Shown here: in pieces, positions 42,737 through 52,917 of the stretch | How the letters are laid out: each line of letters starts with the position of its first letter | Position numbering within the stretch: the stretch's first letter is position 1 | Notes under the pieces: generated by a model | The model's input: only the letters and a program-made list of their open reading frames with translations | Databases searched by the model: none | Told to the model about the DNA's origin: nothing | Translations under genes and position numbers: made by a program | Source of the DNA: CBDATW01 sp965214965 | Lineage (GTDB): Bacteria; Bacillota_I; Bacilli_A; CBDATW01 | NCBI GenBank assembly: GCA_965214965.1 | Contig: OZ244030.1 | Coordinates: forward strand, 62,001-126,000 | Length of the DNA stretch: 64,000 nt | Reading direction: 5' to 3'

Positions 42737-42847
42737 TTTTCCACAACAATAAAATACATTTACTATAATACTTTTTAATAGTTTTCCACACTAAATAAAC
42801 AAAAAATATTTTTCTTTTTATTTATATAATGTGGAAAGTGTGGAAAA
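42737..42847. promoter_or_regulatory. oriC: oriC: DnaA-box cluster and AT-rich unwinding region
   Basis: The dnaA-rpmH gap has TTTTCCACA at 42737-42745 and 42782-42790 and inverted copies TGTGGAAA(A) at 42830-42837 and 42839-42847, so pairs of boxes face each other across a very AT-rich 40-base stretch. Gene orientation flips here, supporting the origin. Confidence 0.85.
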
Positions 42848-42926
42848 CCTTTATAAATATATTATTGTTGCAAATATTAATTCATATATATATAATATAT
42901 TAGACTAATTATAGAAAGGGGAAATT

Positions 42927-43061
42927 ATGAAAAGAACATATCAAAAAAATAAAAGAAAACATAAAAAAACTCACGGTTTTAGAGCCAGGATGGCTACTAA
43001 AAACGGAAGAAATATTCTATCTTCAAAGAGAAGAAAAGGTAGAAAATCTCTTACTGTATAA
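42927..43061 (+). CDS. rpmH: Ribosomal protein bL34
   Basis: This 44-aa basic protein, MKRTYQKNKRKHKKTHGF, is the 50S subunit protein bL34. AAAGGGG precedes the ATG. It starts the rpmH-rnpA-yidC unit that diverges from dnaA across the origin. It is too short to appear in long-frame lists. Confidence 0.97.
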   Translation: MKRTYQKNKRKHKKTHGFRARMATKNGRNILSSKRRKGRKSLTV

Positions 43062-43068
43062 TTTTTAA

Positions 43069-43398
43069 ATGAAAAAAAAATATAGAATTCTTAAAAACAC
43101 TGAATTCCAAAAAATTAAAAATAGCAAAAAATTTACTGAAGGAAAATTTGTTGTTATTTACCCCATTGCTAAAAAACTAAATCACTCTAGAATCGGTATT
43201 TCTGTTTCTAAAAAAATTGGTAATGCAGTAGTAAGAAATAAAATAAAAAGACAAATCAGATCAATATTTTCAATGAATCTTGATTTTGATTCTTTGAAAA
43301 ACGATTATTTAGTTTTTCCTAGAGCAAGTTATAATTTTAAAAATTTTATAAAAATAAAAGAAGAAATTCTTGCTCTTATAAAGAAAGTAGAGAAATAA
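43069..43398 (+). CDS. rnpA: Ribonuclease P protein component
   Basis: The 109-aa basic protein contains RIGISVSKKIGNAVVRNKIKRQIR, the RnpA signature (RNR-type KIGNAVVRNKIKR). It binds RNase P RNA for tRNA 5' processing. It starts 7 bases after rpmH, and the order is universal. Confidence 0.95.
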   Translation: MKKKYRILKNTEFQKIKNSKKFTEGKFVVIYPIAKKLNHSRIGISVSKKIGNAVVRNKIKRQIRSIFSMNLDFDSLKNDYLVFPRASYNFKNFIKIKEEILALIKKVEK

Positions 43399-43401
43399 AA
43401 T

Positions 43402-44313
43402 ATGAATCCATATGAATCAACAGCATCTAAAAATCCAAAAACTCCAGAAAATAAAATTTTTAAAACAATTAAAAAGTTTTTAGGGTTTTTAATGATTGTT
43501 ATTTTTTTCCAAGGATGTACTCAAATCCAAAAAGGTATCCCAATTAATGAAATGACAACCTTTGCTGAAATGCAAAAAATTTCGTGATTACACGCACTTT
43601 TTGTGTTGCCAATGGCTAAAATCCTAATTGGAACTCACAAAATAATTAAATCAACAATTGTAGCCATTTTTCTATTAACTCTATTTAACAGAGCAATTGG
43701 ATTATTATTCACATTTAAATCAACAATCCAACAAGAAAAAATTAAAGAAATCCAGCCACTTATTAATCAAATTAATTCTAAGTATGGCCAAACAAAAGAT
43801 AGGCAAGTTATGATGCAAAAACATGCAGAAATGCAAAAATTATTTAAAAAACATGATGTTAATCCAATGGGTGGAATAGGTTCGATGTTTGTAGCTATGC
43901 CAATCTTCATCTCCACTTATGTAGCTATTAAAGATAATGCATACATTGCTTCAACGCAATTATTTGGAAAAAGCACAGCCTTAACAACTAAAGAAGTTCT
44001 AAAACAAGGATTTAACTTCCAAGTAGCATTATTTATATTATTATTAGTAGTATTACAATGAGTATCAATCAAGTTCCCAACCTGAATAGGAGGAGCTAAT
44101 AAAAAACAAACAACGCAAGCAGCTGGCGTTCAAAAAAACATGGAAATTATTTTACCAATAATGATGTTGATGATTTCATGAAATATTTCAACAGCACTTC
44201 TAGTTTATTTTACATTTTCACCAGTATTTACAATAGCCCAATCTTACTTTATTCACAAATATGTAGTTGATAAAAAAGCAAAAGAAAAATCAAAATTAAA
44301 TATCTTATATTAA
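43402..44313 (+). CDS. yidC: Membrane protein insertase YidC
   Basis: This 303-aa insertase is read through four or more UGA(Trp) codons. The N-terminal helix (about 28-40) ends in VIFFQGCTQ, a lipobox-like Cys as in other Gram-positive YidC. Further hydrophobic helices lie at about 85-105, 170-190, 208-225 and 245-265. The segment IKEIQPLINQINSKYGQTKDRQVMMQKHAEMQKLFKKHDVNP is the conserved cytoplasmic loop, and FTFKSTIQQEKIKEI matches. It is the third gene after rpmH, and a decayed copy of codons ~33-68 lies at 46300-46405. Confidence 0.92.
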
Positions 44314-44318
44314 TAATT

Positions 44319-44338
44319 AAAAACCTTTTCAGGTTTTT
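44319..44338 (+). terminator. yidC terminator
   Basis: aaaaacc pairs with ggttttt around ttttca and leads into a T-run. It begins 6 bases after the yidC stop. Confidence 0.8.
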
Positions 44339-44344
44339 TATTTT

Positions 44345-44645
44345 TATAGATTCTTAACTTTAACCAATACTATTTAATTCTTTTTAAATTTAACTTTAGA
44401 TCTAATAGCAAAGTAAGCACTTTCATTTTTTCAAGATTAATTAATTCATAGGAATCATTTGCTAAATATTAGCTGCTAAAAATTAGTGTTTTTGTTTTTT
44501 TGATTCAAGAACCACCAATATTTAGGTATTGCTCAAATTACTTTTACTTGAGGAATTAAAGATTTTAGCATATCCATAAGCAATTTCTATAATTTTATCA
44601 TTGTTTATTAAAGATTTTATGTATTTCTTTTAATATTACTTTTAT
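44345..44645 (-). pseudogene. Unidentified gene debris after the nucleotidase
   Basis: On the minus strand, short open stretches in two frames join across an indel: NNDKIIEIAYGYAK in one, then SLIPQVKVIWAIPKYWWFLN in the next, then INLEKMKVLTLLLDLKLN in a third. Stops break them apart. I cannot name the parent gene. It lies downstream of the nucleotidase terminator and upstream of nothing on that strand, so it is presumably silent. Confidence 0.4.
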
Positions 44646-44678
44646 TTTAATACATAAAGTAAAATATTAAGCATTAAA

Positions 44679-44702
44679 AAACACTTCTTATCTGAAGTGT
44701 TT
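44679..44702 (-). terminator. Terminator of the nucleotidase gene
   Basis: aaacacttc pairs with gaagtgttt around ttatct. The stem begins 7 bases after the stop on the minus strand and leads into T-rich sequence. Confidence 0.8.
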
Positions 44703-44709
44703 AAATAAT

Positions 44710-46224
44710 TTATTTAGCTGTAATTCTACCTTCAACACTAACATTTGCTCCATTTTTTTCAATGTAGTCTGCTAGTGCTTCATCAAGTTGTTCATATTCT
44801 CCAACTTTTTTAGCAGATTCAAGCATACTGTATTCGTCTCCACCTGCAGCTAAGTAGTCATTTGTAGCAAGAGTATATGTTTTGTCATCTTCAATAGCTT
44901 CGCCATTAGTTTTTACAAGACTAACAATTTTATTGCTATCACCATCTTTTTTATAAACTACTTTTAGTCCTGATACATGAGCAAATCCACCTGATGCTTC
45001 TGGTGCTATTTTGTAACCATGAGCTAGAGCTTCTTTAAGTTGTTTTCCGGTAACTTCTAACTTAACAATAATATTTCCAAATGGAAGAACGCTAATTAAC
45101 TCACCTTGTGTAATTGGTCCAACATCAATAGAGTCTCTAATTCCCCCACCATTTGTTAATGCAAAATCTGCAGATGCTTTATCTCTCATTGCATCAGCAA
45201 TTAAGTTACCAAGATTTGTTTCTTTAGTTCTAACATTAGCTCTTTCACCATCCAAAACAATTGGACTGCTTGCAACTACAACACTAGTTATTTCTTCATT
45301 TTCAGTTTCATATTTTTTAATAATGTCATTAATTTGAATTTTTTGTTCTGTGTCTTTTTGTGAATCTTTAGAAAGCAAAGTTGATTTTTTATAAACTAAT
45401 TTTTTAGTGTCTTTATCAAAATATAGTTCAACTTTTCCAAAGTTTTTAGTGTATTCTCCAGTTTGTACAATTAATGTATCTCCCACTGTTTTTGTTTCAA
45501 TAGTGTGAGAGTGCCCATCAATAATTAAATCAATCTCTGGCACAGCTTTAGCAATATCAGTTGATTTGATTTCTGTATCTTTATCAATTCCAATATGACC
45601 AACTGCAACAATAAAGTTTACATTTTGTTTTTTAAGTTCTGCAACTTTTTCTTTAGAAACTTCAATTGGATTTTTAAATTTAACTTCTCTAACATTGTCT
45701 GGGTGTGTTTTGTAAGCAGTTTCTGGAGTTGTTAATCCAAAAATACCAATTTTAATTCCTTTTTTAACAATTATAGTTGTTGAATCCATAATTGGCTTTT
45801 CATTAGAATTTGATAAAGTGTTTGCTGATAATACTTTAAATTTTGCATCATCGGCAAGTTCTAGCAATCTTTCATAACCATAGTTAAAGTCATGGTTACC
45901 TGGTGCTAAAACATCATATTTTAGAGTATTATAAATGTCTAAAATTGATTGTCCTTCATTTAATGTGGCAAAAGTTTGTCCATGGAATGTATCCCCAGCA
46001 TCCATAAGTAAAACTCCACCTGGATTTTCTTTTCTAGCCTGATCTAAAATTGTTCCAATTTTTGCAAATCCCATCCCGGCATATTTATCCTCTTTTACAC
46101 GAGCATGTGTGTCATTTGTGTGAAAAATAGCAATTTTATTTGTATTTTCTAATTTAGGTTTACCGCATGCTGCAAATGATGAAATCATTGTAGCAACTAA
46201 CGGCAATGTGATGAATTTTTTCAA
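44710..46224 (-). CDS. Surface lipoprotein 5'-nucleotidase / metallophosphatase
   Basis: This 504-aa protein has a lipoprotein signal (MKKFITLPLVATMISSFAAC, Cys at about 20). The metallophosphatase domain shows IFHTNDTHAR, LLMDAGDTFHG, APGNHDFNYG, GHIGID and GHSHTIETK; the 5'-nucleotidase C-terminal domain shows ETNLGNLIADAM, TNGGGIRDSI and TNDYLAAGGDEY. This architecture is that of UshA/YfkN-type enzymes that release nucleosides from nucleotides outside the cell. It fits with the purine permease and salvage enzymes here. It is on the strand opposite to its neighbours, flanked by gene debris on both sides, so it looks like an insertion. Confidence 0.92.
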   Translation of the reverse strand: MKKFITLPLVATMISSFAACGKPKLENTNKIAIFHTNDTHARVKEDKYAGMGFAKIGTILDQARKENPGGVLLMDAGDTFHGQTFATLNEGQSILDIYNTLKYDVLAPGNHDFNYGYERLLELADDAKFKVLSANTLSNSNEKPIMDSTTIIVKKGIKIGIFGLTTPETAYKTHPDNVREVKFKNPIEVSKEKVAELKKQNVNFIVAVGHIGIDKDTEIKSTDIAKAVPEIDLIIDGHSHTIETKTVGDTLIVQTGEYTKNFGKVELYFDKDTKKLVYKKSTLLSKDSQKDTEQKIQINDIIKKYETENEEITSVVVASSPIVLDGERANVRTKETNLGNLIADAMRDKASADFALTNGGGIRDSIDVGPITQGELISVLPFGNIIVKLEVTGKQLKEALAHGYKIAPEASGGFAHVSGLKVVYKKDGDSNKIVSLVKTNGEAIEDDKTYTLATNDYLAAGGDEYSMLESAKKVGEYEQLDEALADYIEKNGANVSVEGRITAK

Positions 46225-46299
46225 GTTATTCTCCTTTGATTTTTAAATATCTTCTTGATTATATCATATTAAAAAATTTTTAGGATTTTAAATTATTTT

Positions 46300-46405
46300 T
46301 ATTTTTTTAAAGATGTGCTTAAATTGAAAATACAATCATAATTAATGAAATAACAACTTTTACTTAAATGCAAAAAAATTTTGTTAACATGCACTTCTTG
46401 TATTT
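46300..46405 (+). pseudogene. Decayed fragment of yidC before rnmV
   Basis: About 100 bases match yidC 43505-43606 in order and orientation, including aattaatgaaat(a/g)acaac and aaatgcaaaaaa. The frame is broken by stops and indels. It lies between the nucleotidase promoter region and rnmV. Confidence 0.75.
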
Positions 46406-46426
46406 TTAATTTATAATTAATTAGGT

Positions 46427-46924
46427 ATGATTTATTTTGTAGTAGAAGGAAAAAGTGATAGTGCAAAACTAAATTCAATCCTTCCTAATTGTAAAACAAT
46501 AGAAACTAATGGATCAGAAATTTCAAAAGAAACATTAATGTTAATTAAAAAAATTGTTTTAAATAATAAAGTAATTATTTTTACTGATCCAGATGGGCCC
46601 GGAAAAAAAATTAGACAAAAAATAATTAATTCAATCCCAAATTGCCAGCATGCTTTTATTTTGAAACACAAAGCAATTAAAGGCAAAAAAGTTGGATTAG
46701 CAGAGGCTAAAACAAAAGATATATTAGAATCTTTAAAAAATATTGTTGAGTTTTCATATAAATATGAAAAAGTAAATTCTTGAATAGATTTTGTTAATTT
46801 AGGTTATGTTGGTAAAAGCCATTCTAAAGAAAAAAGAAAAAAACTTTGCTCAAAATTAAAAATTCCTTACGCAAATTCAAAAACATTATTTAAATGAATC
46901 AATATGATAGGTTATAAATTATAG
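46427..46924 (+). CDS. rnmV: Ribonuclease M5 (TOPRIM)
   Basis: The 165-aa TOPRIM protein matures 5S rRNA. It begins MIYFVVEGKSDSAKL (Glu of TOPRIM in VEGKSD), then IFTDPDGPGKKIRQKI (DPDGPG replaces DxD). After a UGA(Trp) the tail is VNLGYVGKSHSKEKRKKLC. The RNase M5-rsmA order is well conserved. It is a little shorter than Bacillus RnmV. Confidence 0.93.
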
Positions 46925-46937
46925 TAAAATATATAAT

Positions 46938-47765
46938 ATGAAAAATTCACTATATTATATTAAGGAAAACATTCATAGTGCAGTTAAAAAATTTGGACAA
47001 AATTTTTTAATTGACACAAATATTATAAATAAAATAGTTAACGCTCAAAAAATTGATAAAGAAACTTGTGTTATTGAAATAGGCCCAGGTCTTGGGTCTT
47101 TAACTCAAAAATTAGTTGAAAAAGCTCAACATGTAATAGTTTATGAAATAGATAAAAAATTAGTTTCTATACTTGTGGATAATTTCAAAAAATTTAATAA
47201 TATTGAAATTAATTGCCAAGATTTTTTACAATTGAATTTTGCAAATATAATAAAAAAATTGAAAAAAAAATTTAAAAGAATCGTAGTTGTTTCAAATCTA
47301 CCCTACTATGCTTCATCGCAGTTAATAGTTCAAGTTTTATCTAGTTCAGATAATATTGAATCATGTGTATTTATGATGCAAAAAGAGTTTGGTGAAAGAC
47401 TAACAGCAAAAATTTCTACTAAAAAATATAATAACTTTTCAATATTAGTACAACACTATGCTGAAATTAAAAAATTATTTATTGTACCACCAACTGTTTT
47501 TGTACCTAAACCTAAAGTAGATTCAATTGTTTTTAAATTTAAAATTAGAAAAGATAAATTAAAAATTGAAAATGAAGAAAAATTTTTCTCATTTCTAAAA
47601 CAAATGTTTGCACAAAAAAGAAAAACAATTCTTAATAATTTATCAAATTTTATACATGATAAAGAAAAAGCAAAACAAATTTTATTCCATTGTGATATTG
47701 ACCCAAAACTTAGACCAGAAAACTTAAAACAAGAAACATTCTTATCTATATATAAAATGTTATAA
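46938..47765 (+). CDS. rsmA: 16S rRNA (adenine1518/1519-N6)-dimethyltransferase
   Basis: This 275-aa SAM enzyme (KsgA) dimethylates A1518/A1519. It contains FGQNFLID, EIGPGLGSLT (motif I), VVSNLPYYAS (motif IV NLPYY) and VPKPKVDS. It begins 13 bases after rnmV. Confidence 0.97.
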   Translation: MKNSLYYIKENIHSAVKKFGQNFLIDTNIINKIVNAQKIDKETCVIEIGPGLGSLTQKLVEKAQHVIVYEIDKKLVSILVDNFKKFNNIEINCQDFLQLNFANIIKKLKKKFKRIVVVSNLPYYASSQLIVQVLSSSDNIESCVFMMQKEFGERLTAKISTKKYNNFSILVQHYAEIKKLFIVPPTVFVPKPKVDSIVFKFKIRKDKLKIENEEKFFSFLKQMFAQKRKTILNNLSNFIHDKEKAKQILFHCDIDPKLRPENLKQETFLSIYKML

Positions 47766-47787
47766 TTAAAGTGCTTAAGGAGCCAAA

Positions 47788-48741
47788 ATGTTAAAAGATA
47801 TAGTTATTTTTTCATTAACACAAAATAAAAAACTTACAGAAGCAGTCTGTAAAAAATTAAAAATAAAAAACTCTAAAGTTAAAATAGAAAGATTCGCTGA
47901 TGGAGAATTTTTAACTCAAGCTCAAACTTCAGTCAGAGGAAAAGATGTATTCATCATACAATCCACAGCCAACCCCGTTAACAAATCTATTATGGAATTA
48001 TTAATTTTTATTGATTCTCTAAAAAGAGGTTCAGCACAATCAATAACAGTTGTTGCACCATACTATGGATATGCAAGACAAGATAGAAAAGCACAAGGTA
48101 GACAACCAATTACTTCAAAATTAATTGCAAACCTTATAGAAAGAGCTGGAGCAACATCTATGATTACATTTGATCTTCATGCTCCACAAATCCAAGGTTT
48201 TTTTGACATTCCAACTGATAACTTGAAAGCTCTTTCAGTTATTAGAAAAGAAATTAAAAAACTGAAACTCAAAGATATTGTTGTTGCTTCACCTGATTAT
48301 GGTGGTTTAGAAAGAGCCAGAGACTTTTCTAAAAAACTAGGTAAAGATATACCAATTGCAGCTATTGATAAGGTTAGATTTAAAAAAAATACTACAAAAG
48401 TTAATGCTGTATTTGGAGATGTTAAAGATAAAAGTGTCGTTTTAGTAGATGACATGGTAGATACAGGTGGTTCAATTATTAAAGCGGCTGAAACATTTAA
48501 AGCCAACGGAGCTAATAAAGTTATAATCGCTTGCACACACCCAGTATTTTCAAATGGTGCAGCTGAAAAACTAAATGAATCAAAAGCAGTGGATCAAGTA
48601 TTTGTGACTGATTCAATTGAACTAAAAAAATCTTATAAAAAAATAAAAGTAGTTTCTTTGGCAACATTTATTGCAGATGTAATTAAAGCTTGCAAGAATC
48701 ACACTTCAATTTCTTCCATATATAGAAAATACGATAAATAA
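47788..48741 (+). CDS. prs: Ribose-phosphate pyrophosphokinase
   Basis: This 317-aa enzyme makes PRPP for the hpt genes and others. It shows FADGEFLTQ, DVFIIQS, PYYGYARQDRKAQGRQPITSK (catalytic flexible loop), DLHAPQIQGFFDIPTDN and VLVDDMVDTGGSI. AAGGAG precedes the ATG. The position between rsmA and gltX is unlike that in Bacillus (where it follows glmU). Confidence 0.97.
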   Translation: MLKDIVIFSLTQNKKLTEAVCKKLKIKNSKVKIERFADGEFLTQAQTSVRGKDVFIIQSTANPVNKSIMELLIFIDSLKRGSAQSITVVAPYYGYARQDRKAQGRQPITSKLIANLIERAGATSMITFDLHAPQIQGFFDIPTDNLKALSVIRKEIKKLKLKDIVVASPDYGGLERARDFSKKLGKDIPIAAIDKVRFKKNTTKVNAVFGDVKDKSVVLVDDMVDTGGSIIKAAETFKANGANKVIIACTHPVFSNGAAEKLNESKAVDQVFVTDSIELKKSYKKIKVVSLATFIADVIKACKNHTSISSIYRKYDK

Positions 48742-48752
48742 GGAATATAAGC

Positions 48753-50162
48753 ATGAATAAAATTAGAGTAAGGTATGCACCTTCACCAACCGGACAACTA
48801 CATATTGGTGGAGCCAGAACCGCGCTATTCAATTACCTTTTTGCCAAAAAGCATAAAGGGGATTTTATTGTAAGAATTGAAGATACAGATATTGAAAGAA
48901 ATATCAAAGATGGAGAAGCTTCCCAACTTGACAATTTAGCTTGGCTAGGAATTCACCCAGACGAATCACCATCAAAACCTAATCCAGAAGTTGGAAAATA
49001 TAGACAAAGTGAAAGGTTGGAAACTTATAGAAAAGCTTCTCAACAACTATTAGAAAAAGGTATTGCTTATTACTGCTATTGCACTTCTGAGGAATTAGAA
49101 GCAGAAAGAGAAGCACAAATTATTTCAAAACAAAAACCAAGATATTCTGGTAAATGTGCTAAAGCAAACCACCCATTTAAAGCTAATGCTTCAATTAGAA
49201 TTAATGTTCCAAAAGATAAAAAATTTAAATGACAAGACATTGTTAGAGGAGAAATTTTAGTTTATGGCAGCGAAATTGCTGATTGAGTTATTATTAAGGG
49301 TAACGGAATTCCAACATATAACTTTGCTGCTGTTGTAGATGATATAGCATTTAAAATTTCGCACGTACTTAGGGGGGAAGAACATATTCCAAACACACCA
49401 AAACAACTCCATCTTTATGAATTATTTGGTGCTACTCCCCCACAATTTGGACATATTGCACTCATTACTAATATGGAAGGAAAAAAACTTTCTAAAAGGG
49501 ATGAATCCATTATCCAATTTATTAAACAATATAAAGATTTGGGATATATACCAGAAGCAATCTTTAACTTTTTATCACTATTAGGATGGTCACCAGTTGG
49601 TGAAGAAGAAGTTTTTTCTCATGATCAACTTTGTGAAATATTTGATTCTGAAAGACTTTCAAAATCCCCATCTAAATTTGATACTGATAAATTAGAATTT
49701 TTCAACGGTGTTTACATGAAAAAAATATCAGCAGAAGAATATCTAAAATTAGCAACAAAATTTGCTAAAACTAAATATAGTAATATTGACTTTTCAACAG
49801 AAGAAAATAAAGCAAAACTACTTTTATTTAAAAATGAAATTAAAACTGGTTCAGAAATTACAAATAAAATCAAAATTTTTTTTAATAATAAATTTGAAGT
49901 TTCAAAAGAAGCCCAAGAATTTATGAATTCAGAAGCTACACATCAAAATGTCGGGAATGCATTTTTATCTTCAATAAAAAACATTGATTGATCAATTGAA
50001 GAAATTACAAACGCAATTAATTCAGTTAAAGAAAATGAAGGTGTAAAAGGTAAAAACTTATTTATGCCCATTAGGATTACTGCAACAGGACAAATGCATG
50101 GCCCAGAATTAAAACAAACAATATTATTACTTGGAAAAGATAAAATTTTAAAAAATAAATAG
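48753..50162 (+). CDS. gltX: Glutamyl-tRNA synthetase
   Basis: This 469-aa class I enzyme has YAPSPTGQLHIGGARTALFN (HIGH as HIGG) and MEGKKLSKRD (KMSKS as KLSKR). The cysteine-rich insert CYCTSEEL is present. Four UGA(Trp) codons interrupt the naive frame. As in other bacteria lacking GlnRS, it may also charge tRNA-Gln for transamidation, though that needs gatCAB elsewhere. The 161 bases after it hold only AT-rich sequence with no clear terminator. Confidence 0.96.
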
Positions 50163-50323
50163 ATTAAAGTCATATTATATTTTTTAATTGTTTAATGAGA
50201 TAATTTTTTATAAATACAAAAAATATTTTAAAGTTAGGTAATTAGCAAAAAACTGTAAACACTTTCAATATTTAATTTTATAATCAACTAGCGTATTTAA
50301 TAAAATAAAAAAAGGTAAATCAA

Positions 50324-50824
50324 ATGAAAAAATTAACAATAGCAGGCGGATGTTTTTGAGGAGTTCAGGCTTTTTTTGATAGCATTCCTGGAGTTATCAA
50401 AACAAGTGTGGGATATATGCACGGTCCAGCAGAAACAGCATATTATGAAGCTGTTTGTAAAAGTTCTGGCCATGCTGAAGTTGTGTATATAGAATATGAA
50501 GAAACAAAAACATCTTTAAAAAAACTTTTAGAATATTTTTACAGTATCATTAATCCCTATTCAATAAATAAACAAGGTGGAGATGAAGGTATTCAATATC
50601 GTACTGGAATTTATTATTATGATGAAAATGATAAAATCATAGTGAAAAACTTTATTAAAGAAAAACAAACACAAACTGATAAAAAGATTTCAATTGAAAT
50701 TAAAGCTGCTGATACATTTTATCCAGGAGAAGAATATCACCAAAAATATTTAGAAAAAAATCCAGCAGGATATTGCCATATTAATTTAACAAGTGCACTT
50801 AACAAAATTGGTATTAAAAAATAA
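50324..50824 (+). CDS. msrA: Peptide methionine sulfoxide reductase MsrA
   Basis: This 166-aa enzyme reduces methionine-S-sulfoxide. AGGCFWGVQ (catalytic Cys at about residue 10, Trp read from UGA) and the H-A-E-V (GHAEVVYIEYE) and PYSINKQGGDEGIQYRTGIYY motifs are diagnostic. ATG 50324 precedes the GCFW motif by the usual distance and AAAGG lies upstream. No MsrB domain is attached. Confidence 0.95.
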
Positions 50825-50885
50825 AAAAACCTTGAAAATAACAGTTGTTTTTTGTAATTTCTATTTATGATACAATTTATAAGAT

Positions 50886-51656
50886 ATGAAAAATAACAAA
50901 AATAAATACTTTGAAGTTGGTATTTTTAATAAACAAGAAAAATTAGCCTCATTTCACTGCGTAGGACTTTCATCCTCAACAATTAAATCTTATTTAAAAG
51001 AGAAAAAAGATGATAAAGACAGAAGCGATTATCACACTTTCGCTAAACATTTTATTAAAAACAAATTTCGTTTAGAAAAGATCAAACGTTATCCTTATTA
51101 TAGTCAGAAAGTTTTTGATGATTTTGGTTGAGTTGGAGAGATTAATGAAAAAGAAATTATTGCAAAACTCAAGCAAATAAAAGAATTTAAAAATATTAAA
51201 GTTAATAAAAACAGGGTGATGTCAACTACATGGCAAATTCACGGCACAAGTTTTTTTAATACAGAACTTGATGCTTATCTTGGTATAGATATAAATAATA
51301 TTAAAGCATTAGTTGAGGTGAAAATTTCTAAAAAAACACTTTTAGAAACAATAAAACAACACAAAGTACAATTTAATGCATTAATGTATTTTTTCAATGT
51401 TGATACATTGTATTTAGCACATTATCATAACAAATTAAGAGGCAAGCTATCAGTTGTAAAAATTAATAAGAATCAAAGGACAATAGATAGAATCATTAAA
51501 ACTTTAACCAAGATAAAAGAAATTGGCAACTCTATGAAGCCGCCTCCAAAAAGAAAACCTCCAAAAAGAAAACCTCTACTTAATAGAGCAAATGTTAAAG
51601 GTGTTGGTAACGAAATCAGAGAAATAAAAATTGAGGATATAAAAATATCAATTTAA
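50886..51656 (+). CDS. Putative YqaJ/PD-(D/E)xK-type nuclease
   Basis: This 256-aa protein has one UGA(Trp) near residue 82. The central part contains STTWQIHGTSFFNTELDAYLGID and, ten residues later, ALVEVKIS. Glu-Leu-Asp and ExK are spaced like a PD-(D/E)xK active site, and the lead-in resembles YqaJ-like recombination nucleases. The following KQHKVQFNALMYFF also fits that family (Gln near an ExK). The tail has the proline/lysine repeat PPPKRKPPKRKP. A family of such putative nucleases is found in many mycoplasmas. It ends at a good terminator. A role in recombination or repair is inference. Confidence 0.6.
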
Positions 51657-51684
51657 ACCAAAAACTAAACTAATATTTACAAAT

Positions 51685-51706
51685 AAACACCTAAAAGTGT
51701 TTTTTG
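51685..51706 (+). terminator. Terminator after the putative nuclease
   Basis: aaacac pairs with gtgttt around ctaaaa, followed by T-run. A -10 box TATAAT for ald lies just beyond at 51708-51713. Confidence 0.8.
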
Positions 51707-51745
51707 TTATAATGAAAGTATAAAAGAAAGAAAAGGTTTACATTT

Positions 51746-52858
51746 ATGATTATTGGAATACCAAAAGAAATAAAAAACAATGAATTTCGTGTAGGGGCAA
51801 CACCTGAAGGAGTATATGAATTAGTTTCAAATAAACACACTGTTCTTGTTGAAAAAGATGCAGGCTCTGCAATTGGGTTTTCAGACGCTGATTACAAAAA
51901 AGCAGGAGCAAAGATTATCAAAACAGCAAAAGAAATATTTAAAAATGCTGATATGATTCTCAAAGTTAAGGAACCACAAGCATTAGAATTAAAAATGCTA
52001 AGAAAAGATCAAATTCTATTTACATATTTACATTTGGCAGCTAATAAAAAAGTTACTGATGGATTAATTAAGTCAGGATCAATTGCTATTTCATATGAAA
52101 CAGTAACTGACTATCAAGGGAAGCTACCACTATTGGCACCTATGTCAGAGATTGCAGGGAAACTATCTATTCAAGTTGGAGCCCACCACCTAGAGAAATC
52201 ACAAGGTGGTAGAGGCCAACTTCTAGGAGGAGCACCAGGAGTTCAACCAGGTAAAGTGGTTATTCTTGGCGGAGGTAATGTTGGAGAAAATGCTGCAAGA
52301 ATTGCTATGGGAATGGGTGCTCGTACAGTTCTCTTTGATAGTTGATTACCAAAACTACAACAATTAGATAAACAATATGGACAAAAATTATTAACGCTAA
52401 AAACAAGTAAAGCAGCAATTATACGAGAAATTGCCGATGCTGATATAGTTGTTGGTGCAGCTTTAATTCCAGGTGATAAAGCACCATCTCTTATTACAAA
52501 ACCTATGCTTAAAAAAATGCAAAAAGGATCAGTTTTGGTTGATGTTTCAATTGACCAAGGTGGGTGTTTTGCAACGTCTAAACCAACTACGCACAGCAAA
52601 CCGACATATGAAATTGATGGAATCATACACTATTGTGTTGCAAATATGCCTGGTGCTGTAGCTAGAACATCTACAATTGCACTTACAAACGCTACATTAC
52701 CATTTGTAAGCGCAATCGCAAATCAAGGTTGAAAAAAAGCATGTAAGGAAGATAAACACCTAAAAGAAGGATTAAACATAATTAAAGGAGATGTTGTTTA
52801 CAAAGCAGTTGCTGATGTCTTCAAAATTAAATGCGTACATCCAGATACACATTTATAA
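51746..52858 (+). CDS. ald: Alanine dehydrogenase
   Basis: This 370-aa NAD enzyme converts alanine to pyruvate and ammonia reversibly. It shows MIIGIPKEIKNNEFRV, YLHLAANK, APMSEIAGKL, the Rossmann motif VVILGGGNVGENAA and PGAVARTST. It has its own promoter (51708) and terminator (52875). With the aminotransferase at 9.7 kb it indicates some amino-group metabolism, although no direct link is shown. Confidence 0.95.
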
Positions 52859-52874
52859 TATTTTAAATAAAAAT

Positions 52875-52899
52875 AATCCACTTTTAGTGGATTTTTTTA
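52875..52899 (+). terminator. ald terminator
   Basis: aatccac (52875-52881) pairs with gtggatt (52887-52893) and seven T bases follow. Confidence 0.88.
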
Positions 52900-52917
52900 T
52901 GTAATAATTTAATTGAA

